Made by a program: the position numbers and the translations under genes
From: DAOUKH01 sp965207995
Lineage (GTDB): Bacteria > Chloroflexota > Dehalococcoidia > SHYB01
Reading direction: 5' to 3'
Length of the DNA stretch: 64,000 bases
Assembly: GCA_965207995.1 (NCBI GenBank)
Contig: OZ242299.1
Span: forward strand, 2,356,001 to 2,420,000
Notes under the pieces: model-generated
Databases searched by the model: none
What the model saw: the letters and a program-made list of their open reading frames with translations, nothing else
Told to the model about the DNA's origin: nothing
Shown here: in pieces, positions 1 to 8,451 of the stretch
Layout: the number at the start of each line of letters is the position of its first letter
How positions within the stretch are numbered: position 1 is the stretch's first letter

Positions 1-362
1 TGGTCGGCGATTTCGTGCACGGCCCCGACGTTCTTTCCGATGGCGCCGCGCGGGACCTGACCCGCGATGAGGAGCACCGGCGTGGAGCGGGAGTAGGCGT
101 TGGTCAGGCCGGACGCGGCATTGTAGAGTCCCACGCCCGGGACCACCAGCGCGACTCCCGGTTCGCCTGACGCGCGGGCATAGCCGTCGGCCATGTACGT
201 CGTCGCCTGCTCGTGGCGGGTCGTGATCATGCGAATGCGAGGTTCGTCCCGCAGCGCGGCCACAATCCCGTAAATCTGTATGCCCGGGATCCCGAACACG
301 ACCTCGACGCCTTCCCTTACCAGGGACCTCGCGAGGGCTTCTCCGCCGCTCATCTTGGCCAT
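1..362 (-). CDS. Thiamine-pyrophosphate enzyme, N-terminal part (truncated by window edge)
   Basis: The frame opens with an ATG at 362 and runs off the left edge, giving 120 residues. These match the N-terminal PYR domain of the acetolactate synthase/benzoylformate decarboxylase group: a GIPG segment, then RHEQAT around residue 50, where the Glu is the usual residue that activates the TPP cofactor, then ADGYAR and the Gly-rich GVGLYNAASGL. The ligand-binding and PP domains lie outside the window, so the substrate cannot be called. It follows a DUF1330 gene on the same strand and may be the last visible gene of the catabolic run that starts near 8.3 kb. The family call is secure; acetolactate synthase itself is only one option. 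Confidence 0.85.
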   Translation of the reverse strand, partial: MAKMSGGEALARSLVREGVEVVFGIPGIQIYGIVAALRDEPRIRMITTRHEQATTYMADGYARASGEPGVALVVPGVGLYNAASGLTNAYSRSTPVLLIAGQVPRGAIGKNVGAVHEIAD

Positions 363-394
363 GAGTAGCCTTCCTCCAGTGGAAGGGCGAGGGA

Positions 395-682
395 CTACAA
401 GCCGTCGACTATCACCATGTTGATGTTGGCGGACCTGGAGAGAATGTCGCCGAGCGCGACGTACTCCGGCGACTTCAGCCAGGCGTGGACCTGCTGGAGG
501 TTGCCGAACTCGAGGATGGCGAGACGTTTGGGCGTCCAATCGCCCTGTACGACCTCAAGCTCACCACCACGCGCCACGAACCTGCCGCCGTGGGCCTCGA
601 CCGTACTCGTGACTCGCTCACGAAACTCACCATAGAGACGCTCATCCGTGATCTCAACATCGGTTATCACGTACGCCGACAT
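395..682 (-). CDS. DUF1330 family small protein
   Basis: A 95-residue protein starting MSAYVITDVEITD, the typical opening of DUF1330 ferredoxin-like alpha/beta proteins, with the family features of a GGRF segment near residue 33 and an FxxxxxxxxWxxSPEY block in the second half. An upstream in-frame ATG at 745 would add 21 residues with no family match. The ATG at 682 is preferred because a purine-rich GAGAGGG sits just before it and the domain begins there. A TATAAG -10-like hexamer lies upstream at 768-773 without a clear -35. The function of the family is unknown; members often sit beside catabolic enzymes, as here. Confidence 0.85.
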   Translation of the reverse strand: MSAYVITDVEITDERLYGEFRERVTSTVEAHGGRFVARGGELEVVQGDWTPKRLAILEFGNLQQVHAWLKSPEYVALGDILSRSANINMVIVDGL

Positions 683-819
683 GCTTGCCCTCTCTTTCGA
701 GTCCGGCGCCCATCTGAAGGCGCCAGGGGATCTCGATGCGCTCACCCCGGGACGTTATGGGCACCATCTTATAGGGGTTCGGCAACAGGTGGCGACCATC
801 GTCATGCGGTCAGCGTTCT

Positions 820-1746
820 TCACCCCTCCAAGGCGTCCATTACGTCGTGGAGGCTGTCGGCGGGGGTGCCGGTAGGCACCTCGCCGTCGGTGGTGAGGTA
901 GAGGCCGCCGTCGGCGGCATCGAGGGCTGCGCCGACGGTCTCTTCGGCGGCATCCCAAGCGTCTGCGGTGATTGCGGCGCCCCGCGCCCGGCCGCTTGCC
1001 GCGCCTACGTCTAAGCCGCCGAGACTGAGGCCGTCGGTGTCGAGCGAGGCGGCGATGGGCGCCGGGCCGCGCGTGGCGAGGAGCAGACGGCCGTCGTAGA
1101 ACTGGGCCAGGTTGCGGAGGGTGCGGAAGGCCTTGGCCAGTGCGTCGTGGACGGCGGGCGGCGCTTGGCCCAAGTCGGGGTCGAGCACGACGACGCCGTC
1201 GACGCGGCGTTCGAAGAAGGCCCGCGCCGCGGTCAGGTTCTCGGCGGCGAGCCGCTCGACGGCGCGGGCGCCGGTCTCATCGTCGAGCGCCGAGGGTGAA
1301 AGTGCGAGTCGGGCCAGGGTGACGGGGCCGGTGGCGGCGCCGAGGACGGCGCAGCCCCGTCCGATGGTCTCGACGAGCTGCCCGGCGGCGTCGAGGGCCG
1401 CGGGCATCCGACCGCCGGCGGCCATAGTCCCTTCCGGCAGCGCGTGGAGCGCCTCGAACGAGGCGAGGCTGTCCGCGACGCTCGGCGGGCCGTCGTCAGG
1501 CCATTCCAGCGTGCAGCCGAGGGCCTCCGCGCCGAGGGTGAGGTCGGGGAAGACGACGACGGCGTCGTAGGCGAAGAGGGCTTGGCAGTCCCGGAGAGTC
1601 TTCGCCATGACCCCGGCGTCGCCGTAAACGTCGCGCAGCGGTGCTTGCATGAGGCGCGCGGCGGCCGAGGCCATGAGCGGGAGGAACGGCGGGCGGTCGG
1701 CCTTGCCGTCGAAGACGGCCCGGAACCGCTCGCGGGAGGTGGGCAC
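820..1746 (-). CDS. Uroporphyrinogen decarboxylase (URO-D)-like protein
   Basis: A 308-residue protein with the opening of the URO-D/MtaA fold (TSRERFRAVFDGKADRPPFLP), a DAVVVFPDLTLGAEALGC segment and a GPVTLA motif. Family members are either haem-pathway decarboxylases or corrinoid/CoM methyltransferases. It is shorter than HemE (about 350) and lacks obvious HemE signatures, so a haem role is unlikely. The GTG start lies 3 nt after the stop of the HyuB-type gene, so it is almost certainly cotranscribed with the carboxylase-like operon. It could be an accessory subunit or a substrate-handling enzyme of that system. This role is inferred from position only. Confidence 0.7.
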   Translation of the reverse strand: MPTSRERFRAVFDGKADRPPFLPLMASAAARLMQAPLRDVYGDAGVMAKTLRDCQALFAYDAVVVFPDLTLGAEALGCTLEWPDDGPPSVADSLASFEALHALPEGTMAAGGRMPAALDAAGQLVETIGRGCAVLGAATGPVTLARLALSPSALDDETGARAVERLAAENLTAARAFFERRVDGVVVLDPDLGQAPPAVHDALAKAFRTLRNLAQFYDGRLLLATRGPAPIAASLDTDGLSLGGLDVGAASGRARGAAITADAWDAAEETVGAALDAADGGLYLTTDGEVPTGTPADSLHDVMDALEG

Positions 1747-1749
1747 CGG

Positions 1750-3813
1750 CTACCCCGCGCCGTTGGTGGAGGACTCGCCGGTGATGGCCCAGGGCCAGGG
1801 GCCGTAGCGGTGCATGTATTCCTGGGGCGGGCGCTCCTGCTCCCAATCCTTCAGGAACTCGTGGTAGGGCTTGCCGCGCTTGAGGCGGCCGGCGCGCTCG
1901 GTGGAGCGCAGGCGGGCGGTCTTCTTCTCGTCCACCAGACCGGTGGCCTCGTCGAAGGCGACGTGATAGACATGCCGCGCCGTCCACTCGGAGCAGATGC
2001 CTTGCTTGACGTCGGCCGCCACGGCTTCGGGTTTCCGTTCGAGGGGGTCGCCGTAGCCGCCTGCCGAGTGTCCCACCGCGCCGATGGCGTCGCCGTTCTT
2101 GAAGAGCTCGGTGAAGCTGATCTGGGTCGGATGCGAGGGGATCAGGTCCTGGGCGTCGAGCATGTCGTGGAAGGTGCGCGGCAGCGTGATGCTCGGGTCG
2201 TTGAAGAGTTCCTCCCACGGGATTTGCCGGATTTCCAGGAAAGGTGCGTTGCCGCCGGCGTAGCCGCCCATGATGCCGGGCTCCGCCGAGAACTGGGTCA
2301 TGCTGTTGGCATGGAGGATGCGGAGCGGCGAGGATGCGCCGTGGATGATGTAGGTGATACCGACGCCGTCGCCGCCGCGGTGTTTTCCGTAGCCGGCCTG
2401 GTCGGTCATCATCGTCCGGAAGAGGGCGAGGTAGGGGTAGCGGGTCTCGACCCATTCGATGTCGCGGGAGTCGCCGAAGCCGGCGTACCAGAAGACCGCA
2501 GCGTCGGTGCCGTCGCGCTCGACGGTTGCGCCGTTGCCCGAGGCGTTGGAGACCTCGATGCGGGTGTAGCCGAAGACGCGGCCGTACTGGTCGCGGCCTC
2601 CCGCCTGGAAGTGGCCCTGGCCGCCCCCCGTGCCGATGGGGGTGATGATGTAGTCGCGGTAAGGGCTGTCGAACATCATCTTCACGAAGCAGGTGTGCAT
2701 GTAGTTGGTGACCGGACCGAGGAGGCGGAGGTTGGTCGAGATCGCGTCCTCGTCGGGCGGATTGGCCCAGGTGTTCTCCGGCGCGATGACCTTCAAAGGC
2801 TGCAGGACCGCGGCACTCACCGGCAGGTCGGAGAAGAGGTACTGCATCAGGTCCGCGGCGAGCAGGGCCCGGACCATGTGGGGCTTGGCGTTCAGCGCCG
2901 TGCCGGTCGGCGGTGAGGAGCCGGTCAAGTCGATGGTGAGGGAGTCGCCCTTCTTGTCAATCGCGATGTGCGCCACGCTGAGGGCGTGCTCGACGCCGCC
3001 CACCGTGTCGAAGAAGTAGGCGGTGCGGTAGACGCCGTCGTTCATCGAGCGGATGCGGTCCTTGGCAGCCTGGGAAATCGTGTCGAGCATCTTGCGGATG
3101 AGGCCGACGACGAAGTCCTTGCCCTTCTCTTCGCACAGCTCGAGGATGCGCTCACGCATCTTCAGGCAGGTGGCCATGCGGGCGCGCATGTCTCCCATGA
3201 ACATGCGCTCGTCGCGCACCATGAAGGCCATCATCTCCGAGATGTCGTTCTTGAGGGTGAAGTTCTCGGCGATCTTCACCGGCGTCACGTGCAGACCTTC
3301 CTCGAACCTCGACTTCGCCGCCGGTGTGTAGCCTCCGGGCTCGCCGCCGCCGACCTCGGGCTCGTGGTTGCAGGCCGCGCCCCACGCGATGATCTCGCCT
3401 TCGTAGAAGATGGGGATGAAGGTGATGAAGTCGGGCAGGTGAATACCGCCGTAGATCGGCTCGTTGCAAAGGAAGAGGTCGCCGTCATTAATCCCCACCG
3501 AGGGGTCGTCGGTGAAGTGCTTGAGCATGTACTTGATGGGGATCGCGCCCGTCGCGGCGTGCAGGTAGGTGCCGCCGGAGCCGATGACGAGATCGCCCTT
3601 CGCCGAGAAGACGGGCACGATGCAGTCGGAAAGCTCGAGGTGGGGGGCGAAGCCCATGTTGACCAGGTTCTGCTTCATCTCCTCGCAGAGGAGCTCCATG
3701 CGCGTCATATAGACGGAGAACTCGCTCGGAGAGATGGCGGCGGCGGCGTCAAGCTCCGCCTGGCTGGCGGGTTCGAGGCCGATTTGGTCGAGGACGTCGC
3801 GGTCTACCGGCAT
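1750..3813 (-). CDS. Hydantoinase B/oxoprolinase family protein (carboxylase beta-type subunit)
   Basis: A 687-residue HyuB/AcxB-type protein. It contains the family block NDGDLFLCNEPIYGGIHLPD near residues 110-130, a GxACNHEPEVGGGEPGG loop, IGTGGGQGHFQAGGRDQYG in the middle and a C-terminal GGGYGDP-like block (HSAGGYGDPLERKPE). In acetone and acetophenone carboxylases the equivalent subunit forms the carboxylation site, and in hydantoinases/oxoprolinases it carries the ring-opening half. It starts 3 nt downstream of the HyuA-type gene and is followed 3 nt later by the URO-D-like gene. The substrate cannot be read from sequence. The presence of a gamma-type gene in the same operon favours a carboxylase over a simple hydantoinase. 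Confidence 0.9.
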   Translation of the reverse strand: MPVDRDVLDQIGLEPASQAELDAAAAISPSEFSVYMTRMELLCEEMKQNLVNMGFAPHLELSDCIVPVFSAKGDLVIGSGGTYLHAATGAIPIKYMLKHFTDDPSVGINDGDLFLCNEPIYGGIHLPDFITFIPIFYEGEIIAWGAACNHEPEVGGGEPGGYTPAAKSRFEEGLHVTPVKIAENFTLKNDISEMMAFMVRDERMFMGDMRARMATCLKMRERILELCEEKGKDFVVGLIRKMLDTISQAAKDRIRSMNDGVYRTAYFFDTVGGVEHALSVAHIAIDKKGDSLTIDLTGSSPPTGTALNAKPHMVRALLAADLMQYLFSDLPVSAAVLQPLKVIAPENTWANPPDEDAISTNLRLLGPVTNYMHTCFVKMMFDSPYRDYIITPIGTGGGQGHFQAGGRDQYGRVFGYTRIEVSNASGNGATVERDGTDAAVFWYAGFGDSRDIEWVETRYPYLALFRTMMTDQAGYGKHRGGDGVGITYIIHGASSPLRILHANSMTQFSAEPGIMGGYAGGNAPFLEIRQIPWEELFNDPSITLPRTFHDMLDAQDLIPSHPTQISFTELFKNGDAIGAVGHSAGGYGDPLERKPEAVAADVKQGICSEWTARHVYHVAFDEATGLVDEKKTARLRSTERAGRLKRGKPYHEFLKDWEQERPPQEYMHRYGPWPWAITGESSTNGAG

Positions 3814-3816
3814 GGC

Positions 3817-5949
3817 TTAGCGCTCCTCCAGGATTCCCGTGAGGTATTCGTCAAGCGTGTAGGTCATTTCGCGAGGAATGATGACGGTGGTGTCGCTGGC
3901 TTCGACGATGGCGGGGCCGCGCACCAGGTTCCCCGGCGCGAGCTTGTCGGCGTCGTAGATGCCGGTCGCCAGACGCCCTTTCGCGTCCGGCCAGTAGACC
4001 TCGCGCTCGCCGAGATGCGCCACGCCGGGGTCTTCGCTGCCCCGCGTGTAGGTGGGCAGGCGCGGCTTCTCCAGCGGCGCGGTGACGAAGAGGTAGAAGT
4101 TATGGATGATGATGGGCGAGCCCGGCTCGAGCGCCGCGTCCGTATAGCGGTTGACATAGGCCCGGGTGTAGGCCTCGCAGACCGCTTGCACGTCCTCCGG
4201 CGATTCGAGGGTGACGACCGGCGAGCGCACCCGCATCACGTTGTGCTGCCGGGCGTAAGACATGTCCATTTCAAGCTCGAAGACCGCCTGCTCCGGCTCG
4301 AAGCCCTCGCCGCGCACGTCCTGGATGGCTATGGCTTGGAGTGCGCCGACGGCCTGGTTGAAATCGTCGAGGTCGTCCAGGTAGGGGTTGGACTTCGCAG
4401 GATCGAACATCGTGACCTGACGGGACGCCTCGTAGCGCTGGCGGAAGTCCATGATCGCGCCGCCCAGCGCGCAGAAGACACTGGCGTGGGGGAAGGTCAT
4501 GATCTTGGGGGCCTTGAGCAGCCCGTTGTAGCCGGCGCAGTGTGTGGGCCCGGCGCCGCCGTAGGCGAAGAGGACGAAGTCGCCGGCGGCGTGTCCCCTG
4601 AGCGAGATTTCCTTGACGATGATATTGCCCATCCTGGCGTCGATGACCTCCTTGACCATCGCCGCCGCCTCCTCTGCCGAGGCGCCCATGGGCTTACCCA
4701 GCTGCTCCAAGGCCTGCACCGCCTTTTCGCGGTTGAGCGGCATCTTGCCGCCGAGGAAGTTGTCGGGATTGAGGAAGCCGAGGACGACGTCGGCGTCGGC
4801 GACCGTGGGCTCGGTGCCGCCGAGGTCGTAGCAGGCGGGGCCTGGGTTCGAGCCGGCGCTCTTGGGGCCGACTTCCAGCCGGCCGGCCAGGGCTTCGTTG
4901 GTCCAGGCCACGGAGCCGCCGCCCGCGCCGATGGAGCTGACCTCGAGCATGGTGTTCTCGGTGGCCCAGCGGTCGATGACCGGCCAGTCGACGTAGGACT
5001 GGCACTGGCCGTCGATAACCATGCCGTAGTCGAAGCTGGTACCGCCCATGTCGGTGACCAGGACGCGGGGGAGGTCGTAGATGCGGGCGAGGTGGGCGCT
5101 GGCCATGAGGCCGGCGACGGGGCCCGCGCCGAAGGTGTCGATGGCTCGGGTGCGTGGAACCTTGGCGACGCCGCCGATGTTGTTGAGCAGATAGAGCGGC
5201 TTGCGGTAGCCGTAGTCCCGGAGCTGCTCGGTGAGGAGGGAGAGCTGCTCGCTCATGTCGCGGTGCAGATAGCCGCTGAGCACAGCGACGTTCGACCGTG
5301 TGTACTCGTGCCGCTTAGGCTGCACGTCGCTGGAAAGGATGATCGGCATCGCGCCGAGGTAGTAGTCGGGATACTCCTCTTCGATGACCTCGCGCACCAC
5401 CTGCTCGTGCGCGGGGTTCCGAAACGACCACAGCAGGGAGACGATGAAGCCCTGCGCGCCCTGATCGACGAGGTGCTGCACCTTCCGGCGCACGTCCTCC
5501 CGGTCGATCGGGATGAGCACGTTCCCGTGCATGTCGATGCGCTCGCGGAGGCCGACGGTCATGTCGAGGGGGATCAACGGCTCGGGTTTGACCGCCCTGT
5601 GGAGCTGCCGCCGCTCCTGCACCGGCAGGCCGTCGGCCCACTGACGTGACCGTCCGATGATGAGGACGTGCTCGTGGCCGGCGGTGGTGATGAGCCCCAG
5701 CTTGGGGCCCGTCCGCTGCAGCAGGGTGTTGAGTCCACTCGTCGTCGAATAGCGGATGACGTTGGACTGCTCGATCAGATCTTCCGAGGAGAGATCGACC
5801 TGGCGGGCGAGGTCTTCGATGCCGCGGCGGAAGCCGACGCTCAGGTCGTAGGCCGTGGTGGGGGTCTTGCTGCGCATGATCCCACCGGGCCCGACGAGCA
5901 CGCAGTCGGTGAACGTGCCGCCGATGTCGATGTCGATGGTGAAGCTCAT
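3817..5949 (-). CDS. Hydantoinase A/oxoprolinase family protein (carboxylase alpha-type ATPase subunit, copy 1)
   Basis: A 710-residue HyuA-type ATPase of the ASKHA fold. The first phosphate motif IDIGGTFTDC is at residues 7-16, the second VTDMGGTSFDYG lies mid-protein, and a GAGGGSVAW segment and FAYGGAGPTHC follow. HyuA subunits phosphorylate the substrate or bicarbonate at ATP cost and pass it to the HyuB subunit. The ATG overlaps the stop of the gamma-type gene (ATGA), and the HyuB-type gene follows after 3 nt, so translation of these subunits is probably coupled. A second, clearly diverged HyuA copy lies at the head of the operon, giving an alpha/alpha-prime pair. Confidence 0.92.
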   Translation of the reverse strand: MSFTIDIDIGGTFTDCVLVGPGGIMRSKTPTTAYDLSVGFRRGIEDLARQVDLSSEDLIEQSNVIRYSTTSGLNTLLQRTGPKLGLITTAGHEHVLIIGRSRQWADGLPVQERRQLHRAVKPEPLIPLDMTVGLRERIDMHGNVLIPIDREDVRRKVQHLVDQGAQGFIVSLLWSFRNPAHEQVVREVIEEEYPDYYLGAMPIILSSDVQPKRHEYTRSNVAVLSGYLHRDMSEQLSLLTEQLRDYGYRKPLYLLNNIGGVAKVPRTRAIDTFGAGPVAGLMASAHLARIYDLPRVLVTDMGGTSFDYGMVIDGQCQSYVDWPVIDRWATENTMLEVSSIGAGGGSVAWTNEALAGRLEVGPKSAGSNPGPACYDLGGTEPTVADADVVLGFLNPDNFLGGKMPLNREKAVQALEQLGKPMGASAEEAAAMVKEVIDARMGNIIVKEISLRGHAAGDFVLFAYGGAGPTHCAGYNGLLKAPKIMTFPHASVFCALGGAIMDFRQRYEASRQVTMFDPAKSNPYLDDLDDFNQAVGALQAIAIQDVRGEGFEPEQAVFELEMDMSYARQHNVMRVRSPVVTLESPEDVQAVCEAYTRAYVNRYTDAALEPGSPIIIHNFYLFVTAPLEKPRLPTYTRGSEDPGVAHLGEREVYWPDAKGRLATGIYDADKLAPGNLVRGPAIVEASDTTVIIPREMTYTLDEYLTGILEER

Positions 5950-6299
5950 GAGGCCGCGCCGTCCGAGCCGAGGTGCTTGCGCTTCAGCGCGTCGATGTCG
6001 AGCTCCATATCACGCGTGATCGGATGGCCGGGAGGAAGGTATTCCGTCTCGACCTGCACCGAGCAGATGGGGCAGTAGAACTCCAGGATGCGGACCCACT
6101 CCTTGTCGGCGCTCATGGTGTAGCGGTACTTCTTGGGGTCGAGATGCGGGTGGTGCACCGTCTTCGGGTCGCGCGCGTAGACGAGCATGAACTCCTTGTA
6201 GTTCTCTCGCGCCGGGCCGAGATCCTTATCGCAGCGGTTGCACATCCACAGCTCCCGCTTGAGGTCGATGTCGAGGTATTCGGTGATTTGGACCTTCAC
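5946..6299 (-). CDS. Acetone carboxylase gamma-type zinc-binding subunit
   Basis: A 117-residue protein resembling the gamma subunit of acetone/acetophenone carboxylases. A CNRCDKDLG pair of cysteines near residue 20 and a CPICSVQVE pair near residue 75 form a likely four-Cys zinc site, followed by a short PPGHPI segment. In known carboxylases the gamma subunit is small and zinc-binding and is part of the core complex; plain hydantoinases and oxoprolinases lack it. The GTG start overlaps the preceding HyuA-type stop (GTGA), and its own stop overlaps the next start (ATGA), so it is embedded between two HyuA genes. This gene is the main reason to read the operon as a carboxylase. Confidence 0.85.
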   Translation of the reverse strand: MKVQITEYLDIDLKRELWMCNRCDKDLGPARENYKEFMLVYARDPKTVHHPHLDPKKYRYTMSADKEWVRILEFYCPICSVQVETEYLPPGHPITRDMELDIDALKRKHLGSDGAAS

Positions 6300-8311
6300 G
6301 ACGCTCGCTCCAATACTCCGTTGCCGAAGGCGTCGACGCTGTACGTCCAGCCCGCGGGCGCGACGACGGTGGAGTCGACGGCCTCGATGATCGCGGGACC
6401 TTCGGCGGCGTTCCCCGGCTTCAGCTTCTCCGCCGCATAGACCTTGGACGGAGCGGACGCGCCGTTGCGGTAGACGTCGCGCTCGCCCTTCAGCGCCGCC
6501 TCGGGGCTGCGCCCCGCGAGCTTGCGCTCCTTGATGGCGACGCGGGGCGTGGCGCAGGCGGCTCGGAGCGTGACCGAGCGCAGCCTGAGGCCCAGCGTCG
6601 TCGCGCCGTTCCGCAGCTGGTCCGGCGATTGGGCCTCGACGGGCGATGGTACGGTGCGGCGGTCGTCGCCCGCCTCGATCACGGCCTCGGCCTCGAAGGC
6701 GATTTCGCTCTCCTCGAAGCCCTCGCCGAGCATGTCGCGGGCAGCATGGGCTTTCAGGTCGGCGATGGCCTGGTTGTAGCGCGTGACGGAGTCGGGCCCG
6801 TCGAGGTCGACGTTCAAGGTGGCGTCGTAGAAGTGGGCCACGTCCATGAAGGAGGCGCCCATGGCGCTAGCGACCCCTGCGAAGGGGAAGACGATGATCT
6901 TGCGAATGCCGACCGCTTCGGCGTAGCCGCAGCAGCGCAGGCCGCCGCCGCCGCCGAAGGCGAACATGGTGACGTTGGCGGGGTCGAGACCGCGGGCGTC
7001 GAGGGCGGCGGCGAGGCTCTTCGCCACGTCGCCCTCCGCTTGACGCGCGGCCTTGTCGGCGGCCTCTTCGAGGGAGACGTTCAGCCTGCGGGCGACCCGC
7101 CGTTGGAAGGCGCCGCGGGCGCGTTCCGCGTCGAGGGAGCGCTTGCCGCCGAGGAAGAAATCGGGGTTGATGTTGCCGAGGATCACGTCGGCGTCGGTGA
7201 GGGTGGCGTCGTTGCCGCCGAGTCCGTAGCAGGCGGGGCCGGGCAAGGCGCCGGCGCTCTCGGGCCCGACGCTGACGTCGCCCGAATCGCCGTCGGCCTT
7301 GACAATGCCGCCGCCTCCGCCGCCGACGGGCTCGACGTCGATCATCGGGGTGCCGACGGCGATGCCGTGGACCGCGGGCTCGGCGCTGAAAGGCACCTCG
7401 CCGCCGGCCACGACGCCGATGTCGACACTGGTGCCGCCGACGTCGACGGAGACGAGGTCGTCGATGCCGTAGAGCTCTTTCGCCAGCCTAGCGCAGCCGA
7501 CGAGACCGGCGACGGGGCCGGAGTTGTAGGTGTTGAGGGCGGTGGTCTTGGCGACGCGCGCCGTCCCGCTCCGCGAGTGGGCTACGAGGAGGGGGAGCTT
7601 GAAGCCGGCCTGACGCAGTAGCTCGTCCGACTTGTAGAGGGAGGTCGCCACGCCGCGGTGGAGGTAGCCGTTGAGGACGGCGGTGTTACGGCGCAGCGGG
7701 TCGTCGCCGCTGCTGAGCTCAGACCCCAACCAGGTATGCACCGAGCCAAGATAGTGCCGGGGGTATTCCCCGTTCACCACGCGGCGGGCCAGGAGCTCGT
7801 GGGCGGGGTTGGCGAGGGCGCCGTCGAAGCTGACGACGATGCCCCTGGCGCCGTCGTCGAGCATCCGCTCCATCGCCAGCCGCACTTCCTCTTCGTCCAG
7901 TGCGCGGCGGACGTCGCCCGCCGGCGTCACGGACTCGGAGAGCCCGGCGACCAGGCCGGGGTCGACGATGCCGGCGAAGACTCCGGCGGCCTCGCCCTCG
8001 GTGAGCGCCCCCTCGTTGCCCTCGGTCACCATGATGCCCAGCTTGGGTCCGTTGCGCTGGAGCAACATGTTCGTCGCCACCGTGCTGGAAAGCCGGACGA
8101 CGGAGCACCGGGCGAGCAGCCCGGCGGTGTCGAGGCCGGCAAGGGCGGCGAGCTCCTCGACGCAGCGCACGAAGCACTCAGTGAGGTCGTGGGGCGTGGT
8201 GTCGACCTTGGCCCATTGGACGTTCGACCCATCGCTCAGGACGCCGTCCGTGAACGTCCCGCCGATGTCGACGTCGATGGTGTAGGTCTCTGTGGAGCGC
8301 CGCGCCGCCAT
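6296..8311 (-). CDS. Hydantoinase A/oxoprolinase family protein (carboxylase alpha-prime-type ATPase subunit, copy 2)
   Basis: A second HyuA-type ATPase of 671 residues: VDIGGTFTDG near residue 13, VDVGGTSVDIG in the centre, then GGGGGIVKADGD and FGGGGGLRCCGY. It differs from copy 1 throughout, so this is an old paralogue pair rather than a recent duplication. An in-frame ATG at 8362 would add 17 residues lacking family similarity and would coincide with the predicted -10 box at 8361-8366, so the ATG at 8311 is preferred, although it has no evident Shine-Dalgarno. It is the first gene of the operon that continues through gamma, HyuA and HyuB. Confidence 0.9.
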   Translation of the reverse strand: MAARRSTETYTIDVDIGGTFTDGVLSDGSNVQWAKVDTTPHDLTECFVRCVEELAALAGLDTAGLLARCSVVRLSSTVATNMLLQRNGPKLGIMVTEGNEGALTEGEAAGVFAGIVDPGLVAGLSESVTPAGDVRRALDEEEVRLAMERMLDDGARGIVVSFDGALANPAHELLARRVVNGEYPRHYLGSVHTWLGSELSSGDDPLRRNTAVLNGYLHRGVATSLYKSDELLRQAGFKLPLLVAHSRSGTARVAKTTALNTYNSGPVAGLVGCARLAKELYGIDDLVSVDVGGTSVDIGVVAGGEVPFSAEPAVHGIAVGTPMIDVEPVGGGGGGIVKADGDSGDVSVGPESAGALPGPACYGLGGNDATLTDADVILGNINPDFFLGGKRSLDAERARGAFQRRVARRLNVSLEEAADKAARQAEGDVAKSLAAALDARGLDPANVTMFAFGGGGGLRCCGYAEAVGIRKIIVFPFAGVASAMGASFMDVAHFYDATLNVDLDGPDSVTRYNQAIADLKAHAARDMLGEGFEESEIAFEAEAVIEAGDDRRTVPSPVEAQSPDQLRNGATTLGLRLRSVTLRAACATPRVAIKERKLAGRSPEAALKGERDVYRNGASAPSKVYAAEKLKPGNAAEGPAIIEAVDSTVVAPAGWTYSVDAFGNGVLERAS

Positions 8312-8360
8312 GGTTGGGTGAGGAGGGGAGCCTGAGGCAGCGCCCCGCCGGGCGTGAGAC

Positions 8361-8389
8361 ATTGTAGCTTATCCGCCGCCGTATGAGAA
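8361..8389 (-). promoter_or_regulatory. Predicted promoter of the carboxylase-like operon
   Basis: On the minus strand a -35 TTCTCA (8384-8389) and a -10 TACAAT (8361-8366) are separated by 17 bp. The predicted transcript would begin about 45 nt before the ATG at 8311. The region is shared with the divergent CoA-transferase subunit B gene, whose own side shows only a TAAAAT hexamer at 8422-8427. Confidence 0.5.
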
Positions 8390-8451
8390 ATATGGGCCGC
8401 GGAACGGAACCCGTGCTGGGGTAAAATGACCCCGCTCGCGGAGGGGCAAAC

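Noticed and set aside
2968..5649. An 893-codon open frame on the plus strand
   Set aside because: It is antisense to the HyuA and HyuB genes, with Val/Gly/Asp/His-rich translation and no domain. Such long frames are a by-product of high-GC codon use.
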